NCBI RefSeq assembly: GCF_000758625.1
Contig: NZ_CP009283.1
Span: 5,343,501-5,407,500 of the forward strand
Reading direction: 5' to 3'
From: Paenibacillus sp. FSL R7-0273
GTDB lineage: Bacteria > Bacillota > Bacilli > Paenibacillales > Paenibacillaceae
Length of the DNA: 64,000 bases
The stretch's first letter is position 1; each line of letters begins with the position of its first letter. The notes beneath the pieces were generated by a model that had not been told where the DNA came from, made no database searches, and was given only the letters and a program-made list of their open reading frames with translations. The position numbers were made by a program, and so were the translations under genes. Shown here one piece after another: positions 53,127-62,861 of the stretch.

Positions 53127-54548
53127 TTACAGCGTTTCTATCTTGACCCGTTTAAACTCCGCTGCACCTTGACTGACGAATACGGCAAGCTTACCTTGCC
53201 GGATGTCGTACATTCTGGCACTCATCGCCACATCTCCGCCAATATAGATTTCACAAATCGTGTTGTCCACGAACACCTTTATTTCATACTCCTGATCCGG
53301 CAGCAGCTTGAGCGGACGTTCCAGCTCCACCTCATAAGGGAAGGTTTTCCCTCCTTCTTCAGACTGCATAATCGGCCCCCGGAAGGTAATCCGGCCACGC
53401 TGGGGCTCAAGCGTGAAATAGTAGGCAAAATCAAGAGCCTCACCTGCACGAAGCATGAACCCCAGACCCTGGGTTGATTCCGAGAAACGTACAGTTGTAG
53501 AAATTTTGCACTGGTCGGGCAGTTCCTCCTCTGTGATGCAGCCTGCAAAGGAGTAAGGGGAATCGCATAGGATCGAAGCCTCTGTAATCGACCATTCTCC
53601 AACAACTCCATGGAAATGAACAGGTAACTGGTGGGCGAAAACCGATTCTACGGTTTCTGGAACCTTTACACCAAGTGTCCCATCCGGGCGCTGCACAATT
53701 TCATGCACAACCAGATTGCCGCCCCAATCCCATGTATCATAATCTTTGCCAGAAGCTTTAGGCGGATTCCAGCCAAACAGGTCGTCGTTCTTTGTCGGAT
53801 TCCAGCCGAACAAATAACGTTTACGTCCATCGGATACTGATTTAGCCGCATAATATGCCCGTCCATCAAAGGCTTCCTCCGGCGGTATAATCCATGGTCC
53901 GTTCAAGGAACGACTCATCCGGTAAAAGGTACCGAAACGCCCCGTATAAGAAGAATAAATCAGATACCACCAATCTCCCATCCGGAACAAATCCGGGCAT
54001 TCATGTGCGCCTACATGCAAGTTCGGTGCATACAGCGGTTCTCGGTACTCCCAGTTCTTGAGATCCTTGGACGACAGCAGACCTGTGCAGCCTTTCCGGT
54101 TCGTCGGTCCTTTAGCCAACGCTGCGATCAGCATCCAATATTGTTCTTCTTCTTCATTCCAGAAAACAAAGGGATCACGCCAGTCCGCCAGCTCATAAAT
54201 TTCGCCATCCGGGCCAAAAGTGTCTTCAGGAATCGGCTCCCATGTCCGCAGATCCTTACTGATGGCTTGGCAGGCTAACTGTTTTCCTTCTGGAAAAATA
54301 CAATAGAACATGTGATAAACATCGTCCACTTTGAGAATATGCCCAGTCCCGCCTTCAATTTTACAGGCTCCGTCTTCCCGATAATTTACAAAGTCCTTCG
54401 TTCCAAGCAAATGCCAGCCATGATCAAGATCTACCTGATCGTTGTCTCTCCACCCGTGCAGATAGAACAGCTTAAACTCCCCGTCTTCAAAGTAGGGGAT
54501 TACATCCCCCACCCAGGCGTTCTCCGGACGATAAAAAAATTCCTTCAT
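53127..54548 (-). CDS. GH32-like beta-fructosidase, cytoplasmic
   Basis: 473 residues, no signal peptide. A five-blade propeller glycosidase: the N-terminal nucleophile motif reads AWVGDVIPYF with Asp15 instead of the usual WMNDPNG context. WRDPFVFW (Asp125) is the transition-state stabiliser and HECPDLF (Glu183) the acid/base. A C-terminal beta-sandwich module follows from about 320. GGAGG precedes the ATG. The exact substrate is uncertain, since the altered first motif marks a divergent GH32 branch. It is the last gene of the fructan block and may finish off oligofructosides or a disaccharide made by the larger enzymes. Confidence 0.82.
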   Translation of the reverse strand: MKEFFYRPENAWVGDVIPYFEDGEFKLFYLHGWRDNDQVDLDHGWHLLGTKDFVNYREDGACKIEGGTGHILKVDDVYHMFYCIFPEGKQLACQAISKDLRTWEPIPEDTFGPDGEIYELADWRDPFVFWNEEEEQYWMLIAALAKGPTNRKGCTGLLSSKDLKNWEYREPLYAPNLHVGAHECPDLFRMGDWWYLIYSSYTGRFGTFYRMSRSLNGPWIIPPEEAFDGRAYYAAKSVSDGRKRYLFGWNPTKNDDLFGWNPPKASGKDYDTWDWGGNLVVHEIVQRPDGTLGVKVPETVESVFAHQLPVHFHGVVGEWSITEASILCDSPYSFAGCITEEELPDQCKISTTVRFSESTQGLGFMLRAGEALDFAYYFTLEPQRGRITFRGPIMQSEEGGKTFPYEVELERPLKLLPDQEYEIKVFVDNTICEIYIGGDVAMSARMYDIRQGKLAVFVSQGAAEFKRVKIETL

Positions 54549-54593
54549 TAATAATTCCTCCCGTTAAGTTAAGATGATTGTCTCAGATATATC

Positions 54594-54650
54594 AGAGAAA
54601 GCCGGAGTCATGGCGAAGGTAGACATCACCTTGCTTCCCCGGCTTTCTCT
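54594..54650. other. stem-loop between GH32-like and surface fructanase genes
   Basis: AGAGAAAGCCGG pairs perfectly with CCGGCTTTCTCT over 33 bases, with an inner AAGGT/ACCTT stem. No T-run follows on either strand. It lies just after the stop of the 1938-residue gene and could end its transcript or stabilise its 3' end. Confidence 0.55.
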
Positions 54651-54656
54651 TAAAAC

Positions 54657-57600
54657 TTATTTGTTAACTTCATCCAGCAGCAGCGAGATGATTTGCGCGC
54701 TTTCCGCACGGTTTACCGTTTCACGAGGCATAAACACCTGATTGCCGCGCCCGGCAACGAACCCAAGCTCCTGTAAGGCCGCGACTGCATCTGCAGCCCA
54801 AGTGCTTATCATGCTGGCATCCTTGAAATTACTTTGACGATTACCAGCAGCCTTCTGTCCTGTATGAAATAGATATGCTTTGTAAATCATGGACGCCATT
54901 TCTTCCCGGGTTATAGACTCCTCCGGCGCAAAGCTATCTTTGCTTCTTCCGGTGACAATCCCTGCTTCGTACACTGCGGCAATAGAGGAAGCATACCATT
55001 TGGCGGAGTCTACATCCTTGAATGCAGGTGAATTCGTCCCTCTTATACCGAGGGCACGAGTAATCAGGGAAGCGAACTCAGCTCTGCTTACCTTTTGCTT
55101 AGGTGCGAATGCCGTTTCACTCACTCCCAGGACAATTTGTTTGGCGGCCATCTTTTTTATGACAGCATAGGCCCAGTAGGAGGCATTCACATCCTCAAAT
55201 GATTTATCATAGGTAAGGACTGCAAACGCACTGAAATGACTCACCTTTGCTGTCCACTTAGCGTCCGAACGGGTTCCGCCCATGTACTCCAGGCTGCCGT
55301 CATCAGCGATGTAGTAGATGCCAGTCACATCCTCACGGGAATTCTCATTGGCACTCAGTCTAATTGTGACAGGCTGGGAGAACCTTTCCAGCTCAAGCAC
55401 TGCTCCATCAGCCTTGACGATAGATAATTTGAAATCATAGACCTCTCCGGCTGCGGAGATGTCCGCATGATTTTTGCTTTCGGCTTGTGTGAGCAGCTTT
55501 GTGCTTTGTTCGGCAGATAATGCCCCCATCTCAAAAGAGATCTGCGCCTGCTCCAATCCGCTGCCCGTAACCAGCGCCTGCAATTCCTTTAAAACTTCTG
55601 CAGGAACCTCAATCTCCACATCTGCATGCTTAACCTTCAGCGCATTCTTCCCGTCATTTGCCGCCAGCTTCACCGGAAACAACACCTGCCGCTCACCTTT
55701 GGCCAGTTCGAAAATCAAGCTGCTCTGACTGCTCTGACTATCCGGCACGCTTCCCGGGATCACAGGATTACCCGGCGGACTCGTTGGAACAGGAGGAGTT
55801 GGGTCTGTTGGGTCTGTTGGGTCTGTTGGGTCTGTTGGGTCTGTTGGGTCTGTTGGGTCTGTTGGGTCTGTTGGGTCTGTTGGGTCTGTTGGGTCTGTTG
55901 GATCAGTTGGATCGGTTGGGTCAGTCGGATCAGTTGGCCCGCCCCCATTCTGCACCTTAACCGGCACATTGAAATCATCGACGTTAATATGTCCGAACCC
56001 GCCTGTGGATTGGTCAACAACCTTAATGTACAGCTCCTCGCCGATATACGCTGACGCATCCCAGATTTTCCGCTGATATTCCTCATAATTAGTGGCCGTC
56101 TCCTTAAAGAGCTCTTTGCCGTCCGATGCCCGGACCAGTGCGACGTATAGCTTATCAATATCACGCCCGCCGCTGACCAGGAAATTGAGCTTGCCGTTTC
56201 CGCCAAGGATGAAATTCTGCGATTTCAGCGTGCCTGTTAAGCTGTCGCCGCCGGCTGCCTCATTGAAGCCCCACAAATGATAGCCGCCCGGTATTTTATG
56301 TGAAGGATTGAAATAGATTGTGTCCCAGAAAAACTGGGCGTCCGTCACATGGACATCCTGGAAGGCATCCCCTTCCGTAATCCAGCCCGTCAAGTCGCCA
56401 GTGGCAAAATCATGGTTAGGCAGATCGGTAATATCGGTATATTCGGAGTTGTCCCAGTTGTCAGGTACATCGACCGGAGCTGCCGGTTCACCTGTCAAAG
56501 CATTCATCTCCCATACTTCCATCGACTTGACCGTAACCTCGTTATCGGCCCAGACCTGCAGACCCAAGGAATCGTATCTGCCTGCATAGACGCGGGTGGT
56601 CAGCTTTTTCTTATTATTGGCAAAGGCTTCAACTACCGAGCGGTCCAGGAAAATATGGAGCTTCAGATTTTCTCCGTCAAGATCGACGTACCCGCCTTGA
56701 ATCCCATCCACCCGGACATCCGGGTCGATGCTGCTCTTGGTCCGGTCTACATTAAATGTATTATCGCTCTTGTCATAGTAAATCAGTGTTTCTTCCTGGC
56801 CGTTGTCAGAGCGCCGTACTTTAAGGCCGAATTTCTGAGCTTCGCCCGGATCAATCTCCATGACGATCTCCAGCATGTCGCCTTTGACATTGCTAATCAG
56901 CTGATTGGCAGCCTGAACATTTTTGTCTGCCAAATCAACCAGCTTAGTGCCCCGCAGACTCTGCAATTCTTCAATAGGCTCAATTCGCAATTCATCGTGC
57001 GCATCCAGGCTCAGGGAAACCGGCAGCGCCAGGTTATGTGCCCATCCGGCCTGATATTCCGCTTGCGGTGTTCTTACATTCTGCACCATGGAGAACACAA
57101 CCGTTTTTCCGTCAGGGGTGACCATCCCGCTCTCTGCAGTTAAATAGCCGTCGCCCACATCCATTTTGGACGGTGCCTCCTGGTCAGGTATGAATTTGAG
57201 ATTATCCCGGTCCCAGGTTCCAATCCAGTAAAAAACCTCAACATCCCGTTGCACATCATTCGCCGGCGGAACGTGCTCCGGCTTTTCATGGGGATTAATC
57301 ATGAAGATATACTTTTGCTTGCCCGTACTATCTTTGCCTAGCGGAAGTAGAACTGGCAGTTCCCATACCGTGCCCAGCTCCGGATACAGGCTTCTGTCAC
57401 TGACATAAAGAGGTCCTTTATACTCCCAGTTGTACATATCATCGGATACGTATACCAAAGCGGTGCCGCTGCTAAAGTCTTTAAGACCGGAGGTTACCAG
57501 CTGGTACCACTTATCCGTCTCTTCGTCATACCATACAAACGGGTCTCTGAATTCGTTATGAATGCCGTTTCCGTTCTGCTCTGTTACCGGTTCAGGATAT

Positions 57601-60473
57601 TTCACCCACTCCTCCAAGTTAGGGTCCGATACATCAGCCGGGGTTGCCAGCCCTGTTCTTTGGTTCGGCGATAGAGAGTCATTGCCCGCGGTATAGAACA
57701 GGACAGGATTTCCGTCACGGTCATAAGCCGCGCTGCCTGACCATGCACCGTCCGGATCAAGCGTACCCGCCTCAGGTGCAAGTGCAGGCCTTACATTTTC
57801 CCAGTGCACCATATCGTCACTTACCCAATGTCCCCAGTGGATTTGATGCCAGAACGGACCTTGCGGGTTATGCTGATAGAATAAATGATACTTACCGTCA
57901 AAATAAATCGGTGCATGCGCTTCGTTCATCCAGTTCTGCGGCGGCATTGCATGGTACTGCGGGCGGTGCTGATCCCCGTCAAATACACCCGGGTCTTCAT
58001 CAATATCACCGTCTGGAATGTCCGGAACCGCACCGCCGTGAAGCGTCTTCACATTTTCATACTCGGCCAGAATCTCTTGACCCGTGAGCGCCCTGTTCTG
58101 CAGCTTCACTTCATCGATAAGTCCACTGAACATATTGTAGGAGAACAATCCCGCAAACTCAGCAGATCTGTTATTTTTTCCGATAATCAGGTTCTCCGTT
58201 GACGGTGTGATCGGAATACTGACAGGGGTTGCCTGAGATGCTACTTCCTGACCATTCAGGTAGAGCTTAATCCTTCCGGCTTCCTTGTCGAAGGTGGCCG
58301 CCACATAATTCCATTTGTATTTTTCAAGCAGATGATCCTTAACCCATACCTGAATCCACTGTCCGCCTATTCCCGCCTGCATCGACCATGTGCCATGCCG
58401 GTACATGCCAAGCGCGAAGCCTTCCGCCTTATCCTGATCGGACTGATTCACAATGGCAGACAGCTTATTCCCGTCTCCCCATTCATAGCTGCGCGGAGCA
58501 ACCCAGGCTTCAAGAGTTAAAGCATCGCCTGCAGGAATGACCTCCTCCGCACTCACCTGGATATCATTCGAATATCCGTCAAACAGCAGGGCACCTCCTT
58601 TGACTCCGCGCGGAGTCCATCTCGGGTCCTTGGAGTCCATATATCTGGCATTGTTAAACACATAGTTCACGTCGTATTCAAGACCGCTTACTTCCTCAAG
58701 CGCCTTCTTTCCTGTGCCTTCATCCAAACTCATATAAAAGATGTTACCTGTCCCCCTCGCCTGAAAAGCGTCAATGGAGATCCGGGCCTGATCGGACGAA
58801 TCGATAACCCTGATATAAAGGCTCTTGTTGTAGTACTTATGCACATTCCAGGTAATTTGTTGATTTACGATGGCATTCCCGGTCTTTTCAAGCAGTTCGT
58901 CCGTTCCGGCATCGTACAATCCTACGTAGGCACTCTCCGGATTCACAATGTCTACAACCTTAAAGCTAATTGTCCCGGTTCCCTGAAGTGTGAAGGCGCT
59001 TGAGGTAATAGAGCCCTGTCCCTGGAGAGAGGATTTAGCAAAAAAACTGCCCTCTTTACCTGCGTGAGCTTCATCCGTTACTTGAAAAGCCTCTCCAGTG
59101 GCCGTCCAGCCCTCAAAGTTGCCTGTCTCAAAACTGCGATTCGTAATTTCAGTCGGAATGATGTTGCCGGCCATCACCCCTTCATCCGGCACGCTCTCGT
59201 TAAAGGTCTGGAAATCATCCGCAAAAATTACTCCCCAATCCGAGACTGCATGATCAACAATTTCGATATAGAGTCTTTTGCCGGCATATTTGGACAGGTC
59301 CGCTTTGTACTGCTCCATATTGGCAAGCCTCATGCCCTGCGCCGGGTCCGGGAACCCGGAATCGTTAAACTCGCTGTTGCCGTATCTGGCAATCAGGTTC
59401 CCGGTATCCGCATCGACAACACTTACATAGGCTTGATCTGTATGCTTGCCTCCGCCCAGCCTAAAGGTAATCCATCCTGTTCCTCCCAGCTCAAAGGTGC
59501 TGGAACGAAGGACTCCCGTCGCAGCTTCGGGATATTTCCAGCCGTTTAGATGATAATTGCCCTCCTGATTGTACGAGATTTGTTCCGCCCACCAGGTAGC
59601 TTCATCTGATACGCTCTCTGGCCCGAACGCTTCACCTTCCACCACGGTCCATCCTGTAAGATCGCCAGTTTCAAAGCCGGGATTCTGGATTTGATACCGC
59701 TGAAAATCAGGCTTAATATCTTTAGCAACAGTGCCACCGGCAGGCTCTGATTCATGGTACATATTAAAGGCATCTGCAAAAATCAAACCCCAGTCCGCAG
59801 TTGCATTATCGACGATCTCCACGTACAGCTTCTTGCCCAAATGTCCGGAAAGATCGGCCTTATACTGCTCCATATTGGCAAGCCGCAGGCCCTGGGCGGG
59901 ATTCGGGAAACCCACGTCGGCGAATGCGCTGTTGCCGTACCTGGCAACCACCTGTCCCGTATCCGCCTCAACAATATTTACATAGACCTTATCCGGATTT
60001 TTGCCGCCGCCAAGCTTGAAGCTGATCCAGCCGCTGCCGCCCAGCTCGAAGCTGCCGGACCGCAGCACGCCTGTAGCAGCCTCGTCATATTTCCAGCCGT
60101 TTAAATGATAAGTACCCTCCTGGTTATACGGGATTTGTTCCGCCCACCAGGTGGACTCCATGGATACACTATCCGGACCAAACGCGTTTCCTTTAATTAC
60201 AGTCCATCCCGTCAAGTCTCCGGTTTCAAAGCCCGGATTCACAAGCTCATAGACCGCATCCGTAACGGACGAGCTCCCTTCCAGCTTGGGTGCCTGATAG
60301 ACTGAACTGGTAACGGACAGTCCCGGAGCCGGGCTTGATGCCGTAGCCTCCCAGCCTTCCTTCTCAACCCCGGCTGCGGCTGTGCCTTGAATACCTGGAG
60401 CCGTAAGCTGAAGAACCAAAACCCCCGCTACCACTCTGGAAATCCAGGATGTATTTCGATTAGCTTTCCTCAT
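54657..60473 (-). CDS. SLH-anchored multidomain GH32 fructanase
   Basis: 1938 residues. Signal peptide (about 1-35), then three related carbohydrate-binding-like sandwich modules (70-245, 258-430, 440-580; NPGFETGDLTGWTV pattern) and a LamG module (600-800). The GH32 propeller and sandwich follow (840-1340), then a fourth binding module (1380-1515) and a (DPT)n linker (1513-1558). A domain of unknown type (1590-1750) precedes three SLH domains (1760-1938) that attach it to the cell wall. Catalytic residues: Glu851 in NWMNEAHAP where Asp is usual, Asp977 in RDP, Glu1038 in WELPV. Start ATG 60473 has AAGGAGG 7 bases upstream. It should attack levan or inulin at the cell surface; endo-acting or cyclising activity is possible. 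Confidence 0.9.
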   Translation of the reverse strand: MRKANRNTSWISRVVAGVLVLQLTAPGIQGTAAAGVEKEGWEATASSPAPGLSVTSSVYQAPKLEGSSSVTDAVYELVNPGFETGDLTGWTVIKGNAFGPDSVSMESTWWAEQIPYNQEGTYHLNGWKYDEAATGVLRSGSFELGGSGWISFKLGGGKNPDKVYVNIVEADTGQVVARYGNSAFADVGFPNPAQGLRLANMEQYKADLSGHLGKKLYVEIVDNATADWGLIFADAFNMYHESEPAGGTVAKDIKPDFQRYQIQNPGFETGDLTGWTVVEGEAFGPESVSDEATWWAEQISYNQEGNYHLNGWKYPEAATGVLRSSTFELGGTGWITFRLGGGKHTDQAYVSVVDADTGNLIARYGNSEFNDSGFPDPAQGMRLANMEQYKADLSKYAGKRLYIEIVDHAVSDWGVIFADDFQTFNESVPDEGVMAGNIIPTEITNRSFETGNFEGWTATGEAFQVTDEAHAGKEGSFFAKSSLQGQGSITSSAFTLQGTGTISFKVVDIVNPESAYVGLYDAGTDELLEKTGNAIVNQQITWNVHKYYNKSLYIRVIDSSDQARISIDAFQARGTGNIFYMSLDEGTGKKALEEVSGLEYDVNYVFNNARYMDSKDPRWTPRGVKGGALLFDGYSNDIQVSAEEVIPAGDALTLEAWVAPRSYEWGDGNKLSAIVNQSDQDKAEGFALGMYRHGTWSMQAGIGGQWIQVWVKDHLLEKYKWNYVAATFDKEAGRIKLYLNGQEVASQATPVSIPITPSTENLIIGKNNRSAEFAGLFSYNMFSGLIDEVKLQNRALTGQEILAEYENVKTLHGGAVPDIPDGDIDEDPGVFDGDQHRPQYHAMPPQNWMNEAHAPIYFDGKYHLFYQHNPQGPFWHQIHWGHWVSDDMVHWENVRPALAPEAGTLDPDGAWSGSAAYDRDGNPVLFYTAGNDSLSPNQRTGLATPADVSDPNLEEWVKYPEPVTEQNGNGIHNEFRDPFVWYDEETDKWYQLVTSGLKDFSSGTALVYVSDDMYNWEYKGPLYVSDRSLYPELGTVWELPVLLPLGKDSTGKQKYIFMINPHEKPEHVPPANDVQRDVEVFYWIGTWDRDNLKFIPDQEAPSKMDVGDGYLTAESGMVTPDGKTVVFSMVQNVRTPQAEYQAGWAHNLALPVSLSLDAHDELRIEPIEELQSLRGTKLVDLADKNVQAANQLISNVKGDMLEIVMEIDPGEAQKFGLKVRRSDNGQEETLIYYDKSDNTFNVDRTKSSIDPDVRVDGIQGGYVDLDGENLKLHIFLDRSVVEAFANNKKKLTTRVYAGRYDSLGLQVWADNEVTVKSMEVWEMNALTGEPAAPVDVPDNWDNSEYTDITDLPNHDFATGDLTGWITEGDAFQDVHVTDAQFFWDTIYFNPSHKIPGGYHLWGFNEAAGGDSLTGTLKSQNFILGGNGKLNFLVSGGRDIDKLYVALVRASDGKELFKETATNYEEYQRKIWDASAYIGEELYIKVVDQSTGGFGHINVDDFNVPVKVQNGGGPTDPTDPTDPTDPTDPTDPTDPTDPTDPTDPTDPTDPTDPTDPTDPTPPVPTSPPGNPVIPGSVPDSQSSQSSLIFELAKGERQVLFPVKLAANDGKNALKVKHADVEIEVPAEVLKELQALVTGSGLEQAQISFEMGALSAEQSTKLLTQAESKNHADISAAGEVYDFKLSIVKADGAVLELERFSQPVTIRLSANENSREDVTGIYYIADDGSLEYMGGTRSDAKWTAKVSHFSAFAVLTYDKSFEDVNASYWAYAVIKKMAAKQIVLGVSETAFAPKQKVSRAEFASLITRALGIRGTNSPAFKDVDSAKWYASSIAAVYEAGIVTGRSKDSFAPEESITREEMASMIYKAYLFHTGQKAAGNRQSNFKDASMISTWAADAVAALQELGFVAGRGNQVFMPRETVNRAESAQIISLLLDEVNK
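55801..55935. repeat. 9-base tandem repeat encoding the Asp-Pro-Thr linker
   Basis: Eleven identical units GGGTCTGTT followed by four degenerate ones, 15 units in all. Because the unit is 9 bases, gain or loss of copies changes linker length by three residues without shifting the frame. Confidence 0.95.
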
Positions 60474-60503
60474 TAACAAGCCTCCTTCATTATTTGCGAT
60501 TAA

Positions 60504-60517
60504 ATGAAGCGCTTACA
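60504..60517. promoter_or_regulatory. cre-like site upstream of the SLH fructanase
   Basis: On the minus strand TGTAAGCGCTTCAT keeps the whole central cre core TGTAAGCGCTT but departs from consensus in the last three bases. It lies about 31-44 bases before the ATG, a place suited to blocking transcription. Confidence 0.45.
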
Positions 60518-60564
60518 ATCAACTATCTACTTGTTTGCGTTAATTGCTGTACCCATGAGGGAAG

Positions 60565-60582
60565 GAGCGCCGTAGCGCTCCG
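60565..60582 (-). terminator. hairpin after the second GH32 gene
   Basis: GGAGCGC pairs with GCGCTCC over CGTA, directly after the stop codon of the gene at 60585. No T-run follows, so termination may be partial and read-through into the surface fructanase gene is possible. Confidence 0.5.
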
Positions 60583-60584
60583 CC

Positions 60585-62861
60585 TTACCATATAGACTTC
60601 ATCTCCCAAATCTCCATCGACTTCACCAATGGCTCGCCATCTCCCCAGAGCTCAAGTCCCAAAGCATCCTTGCGGCCCGGATACACCCGGGTTGTCAGGC
60701 TCTTAAGTCCGTTGGCATAGGCTTCGACCATGGAGCGGTCCAGATAGAGATGCAGCTTCAGGTTCTCGCCGCATAAATCCAGCTTGCCCCCTTGAATCCC
60801 GCTGCATCTTTCTTCCGGATGCTGCGATGTTTTCGTCCGGTCGGCCAAAAGCATGGATTCCTTCCAGTCATAATACAGCAGCGTTTCTTCCTCTCCATCC
60901 GGTGTACACCGGACCTTGATTCCAAGCTGTGCAGCACTGCCCCGCTCCATTTCCAGCTGAATCTCCAGCATATCGCCCTGAATATCCCTCAGCTGGTCAT
61001 TCGCTTCTGTTAATGACTTGTCACGAAGCGATAATCGCTTCTCACCCCGTAAGGACTGCAGTTCCTGAATAGGCTCGACTCCAAGCCTTCCATCCTCCCG
61101 TAAATACACGCTTACCGGCAAACCGCCGTTATGAGCCCAGCCTGACTGGTATTCCAGCACGGATGTACGGTCACCCTGCGCGATCGTAAAGACGATATTC
61201 CTGCCTGTCACCGGATCGGCCATTCCGCTCGGGCCGGTAAAATGGAAATCACCGACATCAATAAGCTGCGGTTCCTCCTGATCCGGTATGAATGACAGAT
61301 TGTGCTTATCCAGCTGTCCGATCCAGTAGAACACTTCAACATCAGCGCCAGCTCCTACAGGACTGACCAGCAGAAGGTGCTTAATCACGCCTTGCTTGTC
61401 ACTGCCCAGAGGAAGGAATACCGGAAGCTCCCAGATCGGGCCAAGGTAAGGGAACTTCTGAAGGTCCGCTTCAAAGAATGATCCTTTGTACGTCCAGTTC
61501 AGCATGTCCTTTGACATAAATGCGAGCGCTGCTCCTGCTCCGCCTTCCGTCCCCGATCCGACCAGGGCATACCAGCCGTCCTCATCCTTCCACACGAACG
61601 GGTCCCGGAAATCCCCGAATGCCCCCATTCCCTGCTCCTGTACAATAAGCGGCTCCGGATGTTTGATCCACCTGACCAGATCAGGGTCCTTATCTTCGGA
61701 ATAAGTGCTTCTGGCCAGCGCCACGCTCTGATTCGGTGAAGCACTGTCGTTGCCGGCTGTAAAGAACAGGACGGGCAGGCCGCCGGCATCATAAGTAGCG
61801 CTTCCTGACCAGATCCCGTCGGGTGCGAGCTGATCCTTCTCAGGTGCCAGGGCTATAGGAAGATCGCGCCAATACACCAGATCTTCACTTACCCAATGCC
61901 CCCAATGTATATGGTGGAAGTAAGGCCCTTGCGGATTATGCTGATAGAACAGATGATATTGTCCGTCAAAATAGATTGGCGCATGAGGCTCGTTCATCCA
62001 GTGGGCCGGCGGGCTGACATGATATTGCGGTCTGTGCCGGTCTGCAAGCAGGGGAGTACGGTCCAGCTTAATGTCGTCATATTCCACTTGCGGCCGGACA
62101 CCGCCATGAGCAGTCAGCACCTCCCAGTAAGAAGCAGCCACTTCCTCACTGCTCAGGGCACGGCTATAAATCTTCAGCTCATCCATAAGACCGCTGAACA
62201 TATGCAGGGTGAATACTTCTGCAAGCTTGCTGCTGTGATTGTTCCTGCCGATGAGCAGATCCGTATCTGCCGCTACTGCCAGTCTTGAACCGGCAGGTAT
62301 CACCGCCGAAGCAATCTCGCTGCCGTTCAAATACAGCTTAAGCTCGCCTTCATCCCCATTGAACACGGCATTTACGTAAGACCACTCATTCTTGGGCAGC
62401 TCACAGCCGTCCGGCGACCAGATTTCGGTCCATTCCCCGCCTGCAAGCCCAATTTGGAAGGACCAGGAGCCGTGACGGAACATGCCAAGCAGGTACCCCT
62501 GCTTAGCATCCTTATTATGCCTGTTCACAATGGCGGCCAGCTTGCCCTCATGCCCCCACTCATAGGTTCTCGGGGCAATCCATACCCCGATGCTGAGGGC
62601 CGTCAGAAATTCCGGCTCTCCACTACGAGCTTCTCCATGTACAGAATGATCAATATAGGTTGAGTAACCATCGAAGAGGAGACTGGTTCCTGCCACTCCC
62701 TTCCTCCATGGCGGAGTACAAGGATCGGTAAACTCCGCATTATTAAACACGTAATGAACATCATCCACTGTATCAGTGACTTTCTCCAGCGCACCTGCTC
62801 CGGCTCCTTCATCAAAAGCCCAATATCTCGTTAGTCCGCGGTCTCCCGCCGAGCTGCTCAT
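60585..62861 (-). CDS. LamG-GH32 fructanase without signal peptide
   Basis: 758 residues. A LamG module (about 1-230; YWAFDEGAGAGALEKV, APRTYEWGHEGKLAAIVNRHN) is joined to a GH32 propeller and sandwich. This matches residues 600-1350 of the surface enzyme encoded downstream, so the two are clear paralogues. Catalytic positions: Glu291 in HWMNEPHAP (Asp in most GH32), Asp420 in FRDPFVW, Glu478 in WELPV. No export signal, so it probably works in the cytoplasm on imported oligofructans. GGAGGA precedes the ATG, which overlaps the stop of the preceding GH32 gene (ATGA). Confidence 0.92.
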   Translation of the reverse strand: MSSSAGDRGLTRYWAFDEGAGAGALEKVTDTVDDVHYVFNNAEFTDPCTPPWRKGVAGTSLLFDGYSTYIDHSVHGEARSGEPEFLTALSIGVWIAPRTYEWGHEGKLAAIVNRHNKDAKQGYLLGMFRHGSWSFQIGLAGGEWTEIWSPDGCELPKNEWSYVNAVFNGDEGELKLYLNGSEIASAVIPAGSRLAVAADTDLLIGRNNHSSKLAEVFTLHMFSGLMDELKIYSRALSSEEVAASYWEVLTAHGGVRPQVEYDDIKLDRTPLLADRHRPQYHVSPPAHWMNEPHAPIYFDGQYHLFYQHNPQGPYFHHIHWGHWVSEDLVYWRDLPIALAPEKDQLAPDGIWSGSATYDAGGLPVLFFTAGNDSASPNQSVALARSTYSEDKDPDLVRWIKHPEPLIVQEQGMGAFGDFRDPFVWKDEDGWYALVGSGTEGGAGAALAFMSKDMLNWTYKGSFFEADLQKFPYLGPIWELPVFLPLGSDKQGVIKHLLLVSPVGAGADVEVFYWIGQLDKHNLSFIPDQEEPQLIDVGDFHFTGPSGMADPVTGRNIVFTIAQGDRTSVLEYQSGWAHNGGLPVSVYLREDGRLGVEPIQELQSLRGEKRLSLRDKSLTEANDQLRDIQGDMLEIQLEMERGSAAQLGIKVRCTPDGEEETLLYYDWKESMLLADRTKTSQHPEERCSGIQGGKLDLCGENLKLHLYLDRSMVEAYANGLKSLTTRVYPGRKDALGLELWGDGEPLVKSMEIWEMKSIW

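Noticed and set aside
55626..56054. Plus-strand frame encoding repeated Trp-Val-Cys units
   Set aside because: It is the complement of the Asp-Pro-Thr linker repeat in the SLH fructanase; low complexity and no start signal.
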